Below are positions 52,324 through 61,542 of a DNA stretch of 64,000 nucleotides, one piece after another (position 1 is the stretch's first letter; the number at the start of each line of letters is the position of its first letter). This DNA is from JBJXHG01 sp046160865. Lineage in GTDB: Bacteria > Planctomycetota > UBA1135 > GCA-002686595. The stretch spans positions 1 to 64,000 of the forward strand of contig JBJXHG010000164.1 in assembly GCA_046160865.1 (NCBI GenBank). Direction: 5' to 3'. The notes beneath the pieces are model-generated. The model worked only from the letters and a program-made list of their open reading frames with translations, had not been told where the DNA came from and searched no databases. Made by a program: the position numbers and the translations under genes.

Positions 52324-53814
52324 TCAGCGCTTCCCATCGCGCTCGGCTTCGTCCTGCTCGCCCGCGTAGCCGAGATCCTGCAGCGCCTTCATGCGTTCGG
52401 CGCTGACGGGCTCGGGCGCCGCACCGCACGGCTTCAACGCCGCGCGCCAGCGCTCGATCTCGCCGCGCAGGCGTGCGACGACTTCCGGATGCGCGACGGA
52501 CACGTCGGTGAGCTCTTGCGGATCCGCGTTGCGATCGAACAGCGCGATGCGCGGGATCGGGTACGCGCCGGGCGGCTCTTCGTCGGGCTCGATGCCGTCC
52601 GGGTTCCACACGAGCCGCCAGCGCCCGTCGCACACGGTGAAGATCTTGTCGCGCCAGAGGCTGAACGCGAGTCGCTCCTCGCTCGCGCGCGTCGATCCGT
52701 CGAGCCGAGCGACGAGCGACCGCCCGTGCACGCTCGTGCTCCCCGGAACGCCGAGCAGCTCGAGCGCCGTCGGCAGCACGTCCTCGATCGCGACGGTGTC
52801 GCTCACGCGGCCGCTCGCGATCGACGCCGGATGTCGCAGCACGAGCGGAACGTGCAGCACGGAGTCGTACACCGACTTCGAGTGCGCCCAGTAGCGGTTG
52901 CGCTGGTGCAACTCTTCGCCGTGATCCGCGGTGAACACGAGGAGCGAGCGAGCGAGCAAGTCGACGGGCTGCTCCGCGTCCTCGCCCGAGCAGAACGCGA
53001 GAAAATGACTCACGAGGTGATCGATGCGCGCGATCTCGCCGTCGTACGCCGCGACCACGCGCTCGACGTCGGCTGCGGAGAGCGCGCGTCCCTCCTTGTA
53101 TGCCGTGTCGACGAACGCGCGCGAGCCGTTCGCGCCACCGACGTACGACGGATCGACGTACAGGCGCGCGAAATCGACGCCGTCGGCCGTTGGGACGGGG
53201 GGCGGCTCGTACGGCAGGTGCGGGCCCATCAGGTGAACCCATACGAAGAGCGGCGGGCCGTCCACGAGGTCTTGCTCGGAGATCCACTTGCGTGCCGAGC
53301 CGAGCACGTTCGCGTCGCGGTGCTCGCCGAACGCGCCGTAGAACGTGTGGAATCCTTGCTCGATGCCCGACTGCGGCACGAGCAGCTTGTTCGTCGTGAA
53401 CGCCGCCGTCCTGAACCCGCGCTCGGCGAGCCGCTCGGCGAGCGTGTGCGCCGACTGCGGCAGCACGTCGCGGTTCGCGACGACACAGTTCTCGAGCGGC
53501 GTGCGTCCGGTGAACAACGTCGAGATCGACGGGAACGTCTCGCCGCGCGCGGCGATCGCGCGCTCGAACACCACCCCGTCTCGCGCGAGCTCGTCGATCG
53601 TGAAGCCGGCGAGCGAGCCGCGCTGCGTGGCGTGCTCGCGGTCGCTCGTCCCGCGCACGTAGCCGTACAGCGACAAGTGGTCGGCGCGCAGCGTGTCGAC
53701 GGTGACGACGAGGAGGTGCTTCGGCCGCTCGACGCGCTCCTCGTCGGCGCAAGCAGCGACGAGGAGCGCGCCGGCGCACGCGAGTGCTGCGAACGCACGG
53801 ATCATGCGCCGCAT
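52324..53814 (-). CDS. sulfatase-like lipoprotein with Thr at the nucleophile position (1)
   Basis: A 496-residue lipoprotein (LLVAAC, C22 likely lipidated). The sulfatase/alkaline phosphatase fold is clear from VVTVDTLRADHLSLYGY at about 36-52, TADHGEE and AHSKSVYDSVLHVPLVLR. At the place where sulfatases have C-x-P-S-R the sequence is T-F-P-S-I-S-T-L-F-T-G, so the residue that would become formylglycine is Thr (about 93) and the Arg is lost. Enzymes of the superfamily that use Thr move phosphate groups, so phosphotransfer or phosphoester cleavage is as likely as sulfate removal. Start at 53814 is one base past the stop of the upstream membrane gene. Confidence 0.78.
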   Translation of the reverse strand: MRRMIRAFAALACAGALLVAACADEERVERPKHLLVVTVDTLRADHLSLYGYVRGTSDREHATQRGSLAGFTIDELARDGVVFERAIAARGETFPSISTLFTGRTPLENCVVANRDVLPQSAHTLAERLAERGFRTAAFTTNKLLVPQSGIEQGFHTFYGAFGEHRDANVLGSARKWISEQDLVDGPPLFVWVHLMGPHLPYEPPPVPTADGVDFARLYVDPSYVGGANGSRAFVDTAYKEGRALSAADVERVVAAYDGEIARIDHLVSHFLAFCSGEDAEQPVDLLARSLLVFTADHGEELHQRNRYWAHSKSVYDSVLHVPLVLRHPASIASGRVSDTVAIEDVLPTALELLGVPGSTSVHGRSLVARLDGSTRASEERLAFSLWRDKIFTVCDGRWRLVWNPDGIEPDEEPPGAYPIPRIALFDRNADPQELTDVSVAHPEVVARLRGEIERWRAALKPCGAAPEPVSAERMKALQDLGYAGEQDEAERDGKR

Positions 53815-53815
53815 G

Positions 53816-55534
53816 CTAACGGCCCGCCCCCACCTTCGGATCGAGCAGCAGCCATGCGTAGCCGCCGGAATCCGCGAGTACGCGCGCGCCCTCGCGCTCG
53901 AGCAGCGCCCGCACGCCGGCAGCCGACGCGTGCACGAAGAACACGAGCGGGCGCTCGGGCAAGATCGAGCGCATGCGCGCGAGCGCCGCGTCCGGCGCGA
54001 GCTCGTCACCGCGTCCGCTCGCAGCCCATGTGCGGCCTTCCCACAGGCCGCGCACGCAGCTCAAGCGCTCGCGCAGATCCGGTTGGCCGTCGTTGTGGAT
54101 CTGCGGGACGTCGACGAAGAGCGCGCGATGGAGCGACGGCGCGAGCGGATGTCCTTGCACGACGCCGGTGTCGCCGCGCGTTCCCGGAACGTGCAGCGGG
54201 AGGACCGCGACCGCGCGCGTCTCCGCGGACGCCTCGGCCGCGATCACGCTGATGGGAATTGGCGGCTGGACGACGCCATCGTCGACGGCGAGACGACCGT
54301 CGCGCGCGGAAAGCGGCAGCCGTGCGGCGTGCTCGCCGAAGCGTGCGTACGCGCGCGGCACCGCGAGCGTCGTCGGCACGCACGCGAGCAAGAGCACCCA
54401 CGGAATCGCGCGACGCAGCCCGCGCTCGGTTGCACACTGCGCGAGCCACACGCCGGCCGGGATCGCGACGAAGAGCCCGAGCAGGCGCGCCATCTTGTAC
54501 TCGTTGCCTTGCGGCATCTCGCCGAGCAGCACGAGCACGGCGGTCGCCGCGGCAGGCACCGCCCAGCTCCAACGCGCGCGCGGCGCGAGCGCGCGCCAAC
54601 CGAGCACGGCGGGAACGAGCAGCACGAGCAGCGGACCGATCAAGTTCGACAGCGGCGTACCGCCGAGCGGCGGATTGCCGAAGAGCTCCGGGCCGTCGGG
54701 CGCGGGCGCGAAGGCGGGCAACAAGAACGGCAAGGCGAGCACGGCCGCGAGCACGCCCGCGAAAAGCCACTGCACGCGCTCGCGCGCGGTCGCACGGACG
54801 AGCGCAGGCAGCACGCACACTCCCGCGCACGCGCCCGCGAGACCGCCAACGAGCGGGTTCAACGCCGTCGCGACGCCGATGCACATGCCCGCGAGCCACG
54901 CGCGCGCGCCGCTCTCGCGCTCGCGCGACACGGCGAGCGCGAGCGACCACAGCGCGAATGGCAGCGCGAGCGCGTACGACGACACGTTCAGGAACTTCGG
55001 CAGGAATGCTTGCAGCCGCGGGTCCCAGCCGAAGCTCTCGCGCGCGAACGTCATCGGCGCGAGCGCGTACACGGGCGTGCGCACGGCGTCGCTCGCTTCG
55101 GCGAACGCCAAGCCGATCCAACCTACGCCGTTGAAGCCGAAGACCGCGGCGAGGAACGCGGCACGGCGCGCTCCGAACGAGAGCGACAGCGCGCGTCCGA
55201 GCGCATCGAGCGCCGGCGCGAACAAGAGCGCCGAGAGCACGTTGAGCAGCACGAAGCCCCACAGCGGACCGAACCCGAGTCGACCGAGCGCGACGCCGAT
55301 CGCGGGGAAGAGCGTGTAGTAACGCAGAGGCGCGCCGGCGTGATACGGGTTCTCCGGTGTCAGTCCGTCGCGCAACACCGCTTCGCCGATCGCGACGTGC
55401 GTGAAGCCGTGGTACGACGCCCGCACGACGTCGCCCGAGAACGCGAGGATCGCGGCGACCGCGCACGCGAGCAGCGCGCCTTCGATCCACGGCGCCCAGT
55501 GCGCGCGCGGCGAGACTTGCGTCGAGCTGCTCAC
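53816..55534 (-). CDS. polytopic membrane protein, GT-C glycosyltransferase-like
   Basis: A 572-residue inner-membrane protein with about ten hydrophobic segments over residues 15-400 and a soluble C-terminal domain of about 170 residues. The first outer loop reads GFTHVAIGEAVLRDGLTPENPYHAG then LRYYTLFPAIGVALGRL, which recalls GT-C enzymes that use polyprenyl-phosphate sugars, although a D/E-D motif is not obvious. The start is a GTG overlapping the upstream stop (GTGA). Lying between two sulfatase-like genes with one to four bases of spacing, it probably acts with them, perhaps to build a decorated lipid-linked glycan. Confidence 0.65.
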   Translation of the reverse strand: MSSSTQVSPRAHWAPWIEGALLACAVAAILAFSGDVVRASYHGFTHVAIGEAVLRDGLTPENPYHAGAPLRYYTLFPAIGVALGRLGFGPLWGFVLLNVLSALLFAPALDALGRALSLSFGARRAAFLAAVFGFNGVGWIGLAFAEASDAVRTPVYALAPMTFARESFGWDPRLQAFLPKFLNVSSYALALPFALWSLALAVSRERESGARAWLAGMCIGVATALNPLVGGLAGACAGVCVLPALVRATARERVQWLFAGVLAAVLALPFLLPAFAPAPDGPELFGNPPLGGTPLSNLIGPLLVLLVPAVLGWRALAPRARWSWAVPAAATAVLVLLGEMPQGNEYKMARLLGLFVAIPAGVWLAQCATERGLRRAIPWVLLLACVPTTLAVPRAYARFGEHAARLPLSARDGRLAVDDGVVQPPIPISVIAAEASAETRAVAVLPLHVPGTRGDTGVVQGHPLAPSLHRALFVDVPQIHNDGQPDLRERLSCVRGLWEGRTWAASGRGDELAPDAALARMRSILPERPLVFFVHASAAGVRALLEREGARVLADSGGYAWLLLDPKVGAGR

Positions 55535-57030
55535 TCGCTGCGCAGCGCGGGCCCGGCGCCTTCCACGTCGACGCGGCCTTGGATCCAAGGCTCCTCGGGC
55601 AATACGAGCGGCGCGGGACGCCGGTCGCCGAGCGGCTCGGGCACGAGCGCGCGCAAGCGCTGCAACGACGACGCGATGGCGCTTCCCTCGGTCGTCGCAG
55701 CTAGGTTCGTCTGCTCGAGCGGATCGCGCGTGAGATCGAAGAGCAGCGTGCGCGGTGCTTCACCCGCGGAGACCTTGTGATCGACGATCCACTTCCAATT
55801 GCGCTGCGTGTCGACCACTCCCCACGCCCGCGCGCGCTTGTCCTCGCGCACCGACACGTTCATCACGGGCTCGAAATCGGTGTGCAGGTACAAGTAGCGG
55901 CGTTCTGGAGCTGCGCCGTCCTCGATCGTGCGCACGAGCGAGCGGCTGTGTCCGAGCTGCTCGCGTGCTCGATCCGGCGCGCGGCCCGTCGCGAGCTCGA
56001 ACAACGTCGCCGGCAGGTCGATCAAGCTCACCGGACGCGCGACGACGCGGCCGCGCGGCGCATGCGGCCACGACTTCGGATAGCGCACGATCCACGGCAC
56101 GCGCACGAGCTCTTCGTGCAGCGTCACCGTGTGCCCGATCCAGCCGCGGTCCATGATCTCCTCGCCGTGGTCGGCGACGAACACGATCAGCGCTTCGTCG
56201 GCAAGCCCGAGCGACTCGAGCCCGCGCATCAACTCGCCCACCGCGCGATCGACCCACGACACTTCGCTCGCGTAGCGGCCGCGCAGGAAAGCGATGTCTT
56301 CGTCGGTGAGGGTGCCGCGCTGCGCGAGCAGCGCGTTCAGATCCTCGTCACCCTTCAACGAGCCCGCGTACGGCGTCGACGCGCGATCACCGAAGCCCGG
56401 ACCGAAGCGCAGGCCTTCGTGGTCCTCGTAGCGGTAGTGCGGATCGAAGAGCCACAGGAAGAGAAAGAGACCGTTCGGCGCTTCGCCGTCGAGCTCCCCC
56501 GCGAACGACAGGAGCTTCGACACGGCGTCGCGCGCGGTCGAACCTTCGTGACCCGTCGCGAGCGCGTCGTCCCAGCGATCGAAGCCCGCCTTCACGCCGA
56601 ACGAGCCCTTCAGCACGAAGTTCGTCATCACGCCGGCGGTGCGGAAGCCGCTCGAGCGCAGTGCCGGCACGAGTGGCGCGTGCTCGGACGGACAGTTCTC
56701 TGTGAGTCGCAGCACGCCGTGCTCCCACGGCCAGAGGCCGGACAGCTGGCTGACGACGCTCGGGATCGTCCATGGCGCGGTCGCGTACGCACGCTCGAAT
56801 CGCACGCCGTCGGCGGCCAGTGCATCGATGTTCGGAGTTGGCGGCACGCCTTTCTCGCCAAGCGTCGTGTTGCCGTAGCAACCGAGCGCGTCGGCGCGCA
56901 GCGTGTCGATCTCGATCCAGACGATGACGGGGGGGCGCGCTTGCTCGTGCTCGCCGTCGGGCGAACAGGCCGCGAGCGCGAGCGCGCAGAAGACTGCTGC
57001 GCGTCGAACGTGGGATCGGAGCGATGACAT
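55531..57030 (-). CDS. sulfatase-like lipoprotein with Thr at the nucleophile position (2)
   Basis: A 499-residue lipoprotein (LALAAC, C22 likely lipidated) and first gene of the three-gene operon. Superfamily landmarks are IEIDTLRADALGCYGN (about 39-54), FVADHGEEIMDRGWIGH and VPWIVRYPKSW. The catalytic stretch is A-P-W-T-I-P-S-V-V-S-Q-L-S-G, so Thr (about 88) again replaces the Cys or Ser of sulfatases. It is only distantly like its partner at 52324, so this is not a recent duplication. Having two diverged Thr-type members around one membrane protein suggests successive steps in one pathway. Confidence 0.78.
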   Translation of the reverse strand: MSSLRSHVRRAAVFCALALAACSPDGEHEQARPPVIVWIEIDTLRADALGCYGNTTLGEKGVPPTPNIDALAADGVRFERAYATAPWTIPSVVSQLSGLWPWEHGVLRLTENCPSEHAPLVPALRSSGFRTAGVMTNFVLKGSFGVKAGFDRWDDALATGHEGSTARDAVSKLLSFAGELDGEAPNGLFLFLWLFDPHYRYEDHEGLRFGPGFGDRASTPYAGSLKGDEDLNALLAQRGTLTDEDIAFLRGRYASEVSWVDRAVGELMRGLESLGLADEALIVFVADHGEEIMDRGWIGHTVTLHEELVRVPWIVRYPKSWPHAPRGRVVARPVSLIDLPATLFELATGRAPDRAREQLGHSRSLVRTIEDGAAPERRYLYLHTDFEPVMNVSVREDKRARAWGVVDTQRNWKWIVDHKVSAGEAPRTLLFDLTRDPLEQTNLAATTEGSAIASSLQRLRALVPEPLGDRRPAPLVLPEEPWIQGRVDVEGAGPALRSE

Positions 57031-57129
57031 CGGGTCGCCGTCGAGTCGCGCATTGGAGCGATCGCGCGGAGCACGAACAAGGGCATACGGCGAAGAGCAA
57101 CTCGCCCGTGAGCGCCAAGGCGAGTGAAG

Positions 57130-57371
57130 CGCAACGGAGCAAGAGTTTCGCTCACTTCGAAGGCCGCAGACGGCGTTCTCAGCGAGCGATTAAATTAGGA
57201 AGACGCGCCCGCGCCGCATGTGGCGTCATCGACGTTGGCGTGCAAGCTTCGCGTACACCGTGCAAGAAGCGTCATCACCGTCGCGTGACAGGCGACACGT
57301 CTTCATCAACATCGCTCACTTCGAAGGCCGTCTGCGGCGTTCGAAGTGAGCGAAACTCTTGCTCCGTTGCG
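57130..57371. repeat. long inverted repeat with inner hairpin
   Basis: The arms 57130-57160 and 57341-57371 are exact complements over 31 bases (start CGCAACGGAGCAAGAGTTTC). Inside, 57314-57325 and 57340-57351 form a perfect 12-bp hairpin (GCTCACTTCGAA), and 57149-57180 carries a diverged version of the same hairpin. The element lies between two minus-strand genes and differs from the family 1 palindromes. Confidence 0.65.
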
Positions 57372-57372
57372 T

Positions 57373-57456
57373 CTCAGCTGCCGCGGCTCGCGGAGGCGCG
57401 TTGCGCTTCCGTTGCCGCTCAGCTGCCGCGGCTCCCAGTGGCGCGTTGCGCTTCCC
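57373..57456. repeat. two tandem 45-bp direct repeats at the end of the aromatic-pathway gene
   Basis: CTCAGCTGCCGCGGCTC at 57373-57389 and 57418-57434 open two units that also share GGCGCGTTGCGCTTCC. The second ends next to the stop codon of the chorismate mutase/DAHP synthase gene at 57458. Confidence 0.6.
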
Positions 57457-57457
57457 G

Positions 57458-59539
57458 CTAGAGCGTCCGACCGCGCGCCTGCACGATCGGCCGCAACGCA
57501 GCCGTCAGCTGCGCCAAGTCTTCGCTCGTCAGCGCTTGGTCCTTGTCGCACAGCGCCGCAGCCGGATTGGGGTGTGCTTCGACGATCAAGCCGTCGGCAC
57601 CGACGGCGGCCGCCGCGAGTGACAGCGGCACGACGAGCTCGCGCAAGCCGGCCGCGTGCGACGGATCGACGATCACCGGCAGATGCGTGCGCGCCTTGAG
57701 CACGGGTATCGCGCTCAGGTCGAGCGTGTTGCGCGTCGCGGTCTCGAACGTGCGGATACCGCGCTCGCAGAGCACGACCTGCGTGTTGCCGCCGGCCATG
57801 ATGTACTCGGCGGCGAGCAGCAGCTCCTCGATGGTGGCGCTCATGCCACGCTTGAGCAGCACCGGACGGCGGCTCTTGCCCACCTCGCGCAACAGCGAGA
57901 AGTTCTGCATGTTGCGCGCACCGACTTGCAGCATGTCGGCGCTGGCGGCGACGCGCTCGACGTCCTCCGGTTGAAGCACTTCCGTCACGACCGGGAGCTC
58001 GTATGCGCGCCCCGCTTCGACGAGCAGCTCGAGGCCCGGGAAGCCGAGACCCTGGAACGCGTACGGCGACGTGCGCGGCTTGAACGCACCACCGCGCAGG
58101 ATCGACGCGCCGGCTTTCTTCGCCATCGCCGCCGCGTCGAGCACCTGGGTACGCGTCTCGACCGCGCACGGGCCGATGATGAGCACGAAGCGGTCGCCGC
58201 CGATCTCGACGTTGCCGACCTGCACACGCGTGCGCACGCCGCCCTCCTTCGAGCTGCACAGGCGCAGGTTCGGATTCGCAGGCTTCGGTGTCGCAGGCAC
58301 CGAGCACGTGGCCGGCTTTTCTCCGGCGGGCGCTCGCACGTCGTTCGCCACCTCCACGGGTGCAGTCTGCACGGCCGAGGCAGCGAACGAGTCGGACTCG
58401 CGATCCGTGCGCCGCGGGTAGCAGCCCAGCACCTTCAAGTGGTGTGTGTGCGCACGCACCTCTGCGAGTGCGGCTTGCACGCGCTCGTCGGCGGTGTTGC
58501 CTTCCAGATCGACGTAGAAGAGGTACTGCCACGGCGCGGTGGCCTGCGGCCGGCTCTCGAGCTTGCACAGGTTCAAGCCGTGCTTGTCGAACGCTTGCAA
58601 GCATTCGAGCAGCGCGCCGCGGCGATGGCTCACGGACAAGAGCAGCGACGTCTTCGCCGCACGGCGTGCATCGATCGGCTCGGCTTCCTTCGCGAGCAGC
58701 AAGAAGCGCGTCAAGTTGCGCGCGTGGTCGGCGATGTCGCGACGGACGACCTGCAAGCCGTACTCGCGCGCCGCTTCCTCCGAAGCGATCGCAGCGACGG
58801 ACGGATCGCGCTCGCGCGCGATCGATTGCGCCGCACCGGCCGTGTCGTGATGGCTCTCGACGACGACGCCGACGAGACCGTCGAGGAAGCGCTCGCACTG
58901 CTGCAGCGCGACGGGGTGGCTCCTGATGGTGCGAATGTCCTCGAAGCTCGCACCCGGCAGTGCCATCAGACAGTGCTCGACCTCCCACACTTCCTCGCCG
59001 ACGATCGTCAGCGGATGTTCGGCGAGCAGGTCGTACACCTCGTTGATGCTTCCGGCGATCGTGTTCTCGATCGGCAGCAACGCGTACTGCACTTCCCCGG
59101 CCTGCAGCGCTTCGACGGCGGCCGAGAAGCTGCGGAACCCAATGCGCTCGAGCTTGCCGAGCTCGCGCGTCGCGAAGATTTTCGTGATCGCGAGGTCGCT
59201 GTAGCACGCGGGCACGCCTTGATAGCCGACGCGCACGAGCTTCGACGCGCGGCCTCCGCCCGCCTGCTCGAGGAAGCGCTCTTGATCGCGGCGCGACCAC
59301 GCCAGGATCTCGCGCAGCACGCGGCCCGCGTAATAGCCCGAGAGACCGGCGCGCTCCGCCTCTTGCGCCCAGACGTCGAACATCGCGCGCTCGCGCGTCT
59401 CGTCGCGCAGCGGAGCGTCGAGGTTCTCGCCTTTGAACGATCCGATGTCGCGCACGACGCGCATACGCTCGGCCAAGAGTCGGATGAATTCGCGGTCGAG
59501 TCGGTCGATCGCGTCGCGGGAGTTGGTCAGTCGATCCAT
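57458..59539 (-). CDS. fused chorismate mutase, prephenate dehydratase (with ACT) and DAHP synthase
   Basis: A 693-residue cytosolic protein joining the first step of the shikimate pathway to the phenylalanine branch. Residues 1-92: AroQ-type chorismate mutase with R8, R25, K36, R45-D46, R49-E50, S82 and Q86 in place. Residues 103-285: prephenate dehydratase with PIENTIAGSI, SHPVALQQC and the T-R-F motif at 277-279. Residues 296-373: ACT domain with RRGALLECL and CKLESRP, the motifs that bind Phe. Residues 374-437: a variable linker. Residues 438-690: class I-beta DAHP synthase with GPC, KPRTSPYAFQG, GARNMQN, KRG, CERGIRTFE and DPSHAAG. No domain appears broken, so Phe may regulate both ends. 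It stands alone and faces away from the metalloprotease gene. Confidence 0.93.
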   Translation of the reverse strand: MDRLTNSRDAIDRLDREFIRLLAERMRVVRDIGSFKGENLDAPLRDETRERAMFDVWAQEAERAGLSGYYAGRVLREILAWSRRDQERFLEQAGGGRASKLVRVGYQGVPACYSDLAITKIFATRELGKLERIGFRSFSAAVEALQAGEVQYALLPIENTIAGSINEVYDLLAEHPLTIVGEEVWEVEHCLMALPGASFEDIRTIRSHPVALQQCERFLDGLVGVVVESHHDTAGAAQSIARERDPSVAAIASEEAAREYGLQVVRRDIADHARNLTRFLLLAKEAEPIDARRAAKTSLLLSVSHRRGALLECLQAFDKHGLNLCKLESRPQATAPWQYLFYVDLEGNTADERVQAALAEVRAHTHHLKVLGCYPRRTDRESDSFAASAVQTAPVEVANDVRAPAGEKPATCSVPATPKPANPNLRLCSSKEGGVRTRVQVGNVEIGGDRFVLIIGPCAVETRTQVLDAAAMAKKAGASILRGGAFKPRTSPYAFQGLGFPGLELLVEAGRAYELPVVTEVLQPEDVERVAASADMLQVGARNMQNFSLLREVGKSRRPVLLKRGMSATIEELLLAAEYIMAGGNTQVVLCERGIRTFETATRNTLDLSAIPVLKARTHLPVIVDPSHAAGLRELVVPLSLAAAAVGADGLIVEAHPNPAAALCDKDQALTSEDLAQLTAALRPIVQARGRTL

Positions 59540-59751
59540 AGCGGGCGAAGGCGGGACGATGTGGACACGAAGCCACCTCGATGCGCGTGCGGCGCGAGTG
59601 CGGCTCTGCCCGGTCCCGACGAACTCTACCCCGCGTGGACGCGCGGCGCGGTTCGCAACGCGAGCGCGCGCGAACCGGGAGCTGCGTGCCTTGCCGGGAT
59701 CTCTGCGTCCGCGCAGACTGAGTCGCGCTCACTCGACCTCACGAGGATCCC

Positions 59752-61542
59752 ATGCGCCTGCGAGAACACTTTTCCGGCATCGCTTTCACTGCGTTCTGCG
59801 TCGCTACCGCGACGGCGTCCGTTTCCGCGCAGTCGGCGCGCTCCATTCCATTTCCCGCCGAGCTTTCGGGCTCGTTCGCGGGTGCGAGCGGTCTGTGGGT
59901 GCGGCCGGACGAGGATGCGTTGCGCGAGTTGAGCGCGCTCGACCGCGTCGTGCTGCGCGACACTTCGCTCGCGGACGGCTCGCGCGTCGACCTCGAGCTC
60001 TCGCGCACGCGCTTCGACGACGCGCAGCTCGTCGTCGTGCTCGACGGCGCGCCGCAAGGCAAAGGCTTCCGCGATGCAACGCTCTCGATGTGGCGCGGAC
60101 GCGTCGTCGACGACGAGACGTCCGACGTGTTCCTCGCGTTGTCGATGCACGGCTCGCGCGGCTGGGTGCGGACGGAGCGCGGCCTTTTCCACTTGCTCGC
60201 GGGCCCCGGCGCTGGCGGCGATTGGTCGCGCAGCATCTCGCGCTGGGTGAGCGACGGTGAGCTCGCCGCGGCCGGCGCGACGCTGGGCAGCTTTTGCGCG
60301 GGCGCGAAGGCGCCGCCGCATGCGCTCGGAGCCGCAACGCGCAAGAGCGACACGCTCGCTGCGACGACGACCGCGAATTGCCGCATGGCGATCACGACCG
60401 ATTTCCAGCTCTTCCAAGTCTTCTCCAATGTCACGGCCGAGCAGACCTACGTGACACAGCTCTTCACGGCAGCGAGCAGCCTGTACAACGCCGAGGTCGA
60501 CACGGCGCTCACGCTCGTTCAACTGCAGCTCTACTCCAACGCGAACGATCCGTGGAACGACGCGGACGACGCTGGAACGCGGCTCGGTGCGCTGCAAGCG
60601 GCATGGCAAGGCAACATTCCGAATGGCGCCAATCTCGGGCACTTGCTCAGCGGCGGCAACTTGGGCGGCGGCGTCGCGTGGCTCGACGTGCTGTGCAATT
60701 CGGACTACGGGTTCGGAGTCAGCGGCAACTTGGGCGGCGACTCACCGTTCCCCGTCGTGCAAGGCCCGCTCACGTGGGACTTCATGGTCTTCACGCACGA
60801 GGTCGGCCACAACTTCGGCTCGCCGCACACGCACGACTTGTGTCCGCCGGCGGACAACTGCGCGCCAGCGGGCTACTTCGGTCAATGCCAGACGCAGCAA
60901 GTGTGCACGAACAGCGGCACGATCATGAGCTATTGCCACCTGTGCTCGGGCGGCATGTCGAACGTCGCGCTCACGTTCCATCCGCAGTGTCGCACGATCA
61001 TGCAGCAAAGCGTGCAGAGCTCGTGCCTCGGCGCGTTCCGGCCGGGCGTCGCGTTCTGCTTCGGCGATGGATCGCTGTGGACGCAGTGCCCGTGCGCGCC
61101 GCCGAACACCGTGCCGAACCCGAGTGGCGCGCAAGACGCGGGCTGCGCGAACTCGTTCAATCTCGCCGGCGCTCAGTTGCTCGCGGCCGGCGACATCAAC
61201 CCGGATGGCGTCGTGCTGATGGGCGAAGGTCTTCCGATGTTTGCGTTCACGTTCTTCGTGATGGGCAGCACGACGAGCGAGGACGGTATCGCGAACGGCG
61301 ACGGCGTGCGCTGCGTCAACGGCACGCTGATCCGATTCGGTGCGCAGAACGCCGTGGGCGGAACGACGGCGTATCCGAACGCCGGCATCGGCTTGACGCA
61401 GCCGCTGTCGCTCGTGAGCGGCACGCAGAGCGGTAGCGGGGCGACGCGGCAGTACCAGATCTTCTACCGCAACACGACGCCGAACTTCTGCAGCGCGGGC
61501 ACGACGAACTGGTCGAGCGCGTATCGCATCGTCTGGTTCTAG
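59752..61542 (+). CDS. secreted zinc metalloprotease (reprolysin-like) with C-terminal CFGDGS module
   Basis: A 596-residue exported protein. Signal peptide 1 to about 26 (VSAQ). A pro-like region precedes the catalytic domain at about 205-425, which has the extended zinc motif HEVGHNFGSPHTHD (H349, E350, H353, H359) and a Met-turn GTIMSYCH, both as in the M12B/metzincin clan. It should cleave proteins outside the cell. From about residue 440 comes CFGDGSLWTQCPC..., GCANSFNLAGAQLLA and a beta-rich tail with QIFYRNTTPNFC and a closing Trp, homologous to the tail of the protein at 848-1924. GAGG lies six bases before the ATG. The stop codon lies at the tip of a 162-base palindrome. Confidence 0.88.
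   Translation: MRLREHFSGIAFTAFCVATATASVSAQSARSIPFPAELSGSFAGASGLWVRPDEDALRELSALDRVVLRDTSLADGSRVDLELSRTRFDDAQLVVVLDGAPQGKGFRDATLSMWRGRVVDDETSDVFLALSMHGSRGWVRTERGLFHLLAGPGAGGDWSRSISRWVSDGELAAAGATLGSFCAGAKAPPHALGAATRKSDTLAATTTANCRMAITTDFQLFQVFSNVTAEQTYVTQLFTAASSLYNAEVDTALTLVQLQLYSNANDPWNDADDAGTRLGALQAAWQGNIPNGANLGHLLSGGNLGGGVAWLDVLCNSDYGFGVSGNLGGDSPFPVVQGPLTWDFMVFTHEVGHNFGSPHTHDLCPPADNCAPAGYFGQCQTQQVCTNSGTIMSYCHLCSGGMSNVALTFHPQCRTIMQQSVQSSCLGAFRPGVAFCFGDGSLWTQCPCAPPNTVPNPSGAQDAGCANSFNLAGAQLLAAGDINPDGVVLMGEGLPMFAFTFFVMGSTTSEDGIANGDGVRCVNGTLIRFGAQNAVGGTTAYPNAGIGLTQPLSLVSGTQSGSGATRQYQIFYRNTTPNFCSAGTTNWSSAYRIVWF

Noticed and set aside
57155..57400. Two small peptides starting MSETLAPLR from the two arms of the inverted repeat
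   Set aside because: The likeness is a consequence of the repeated DNA; neither has a binding site or a conserved length.
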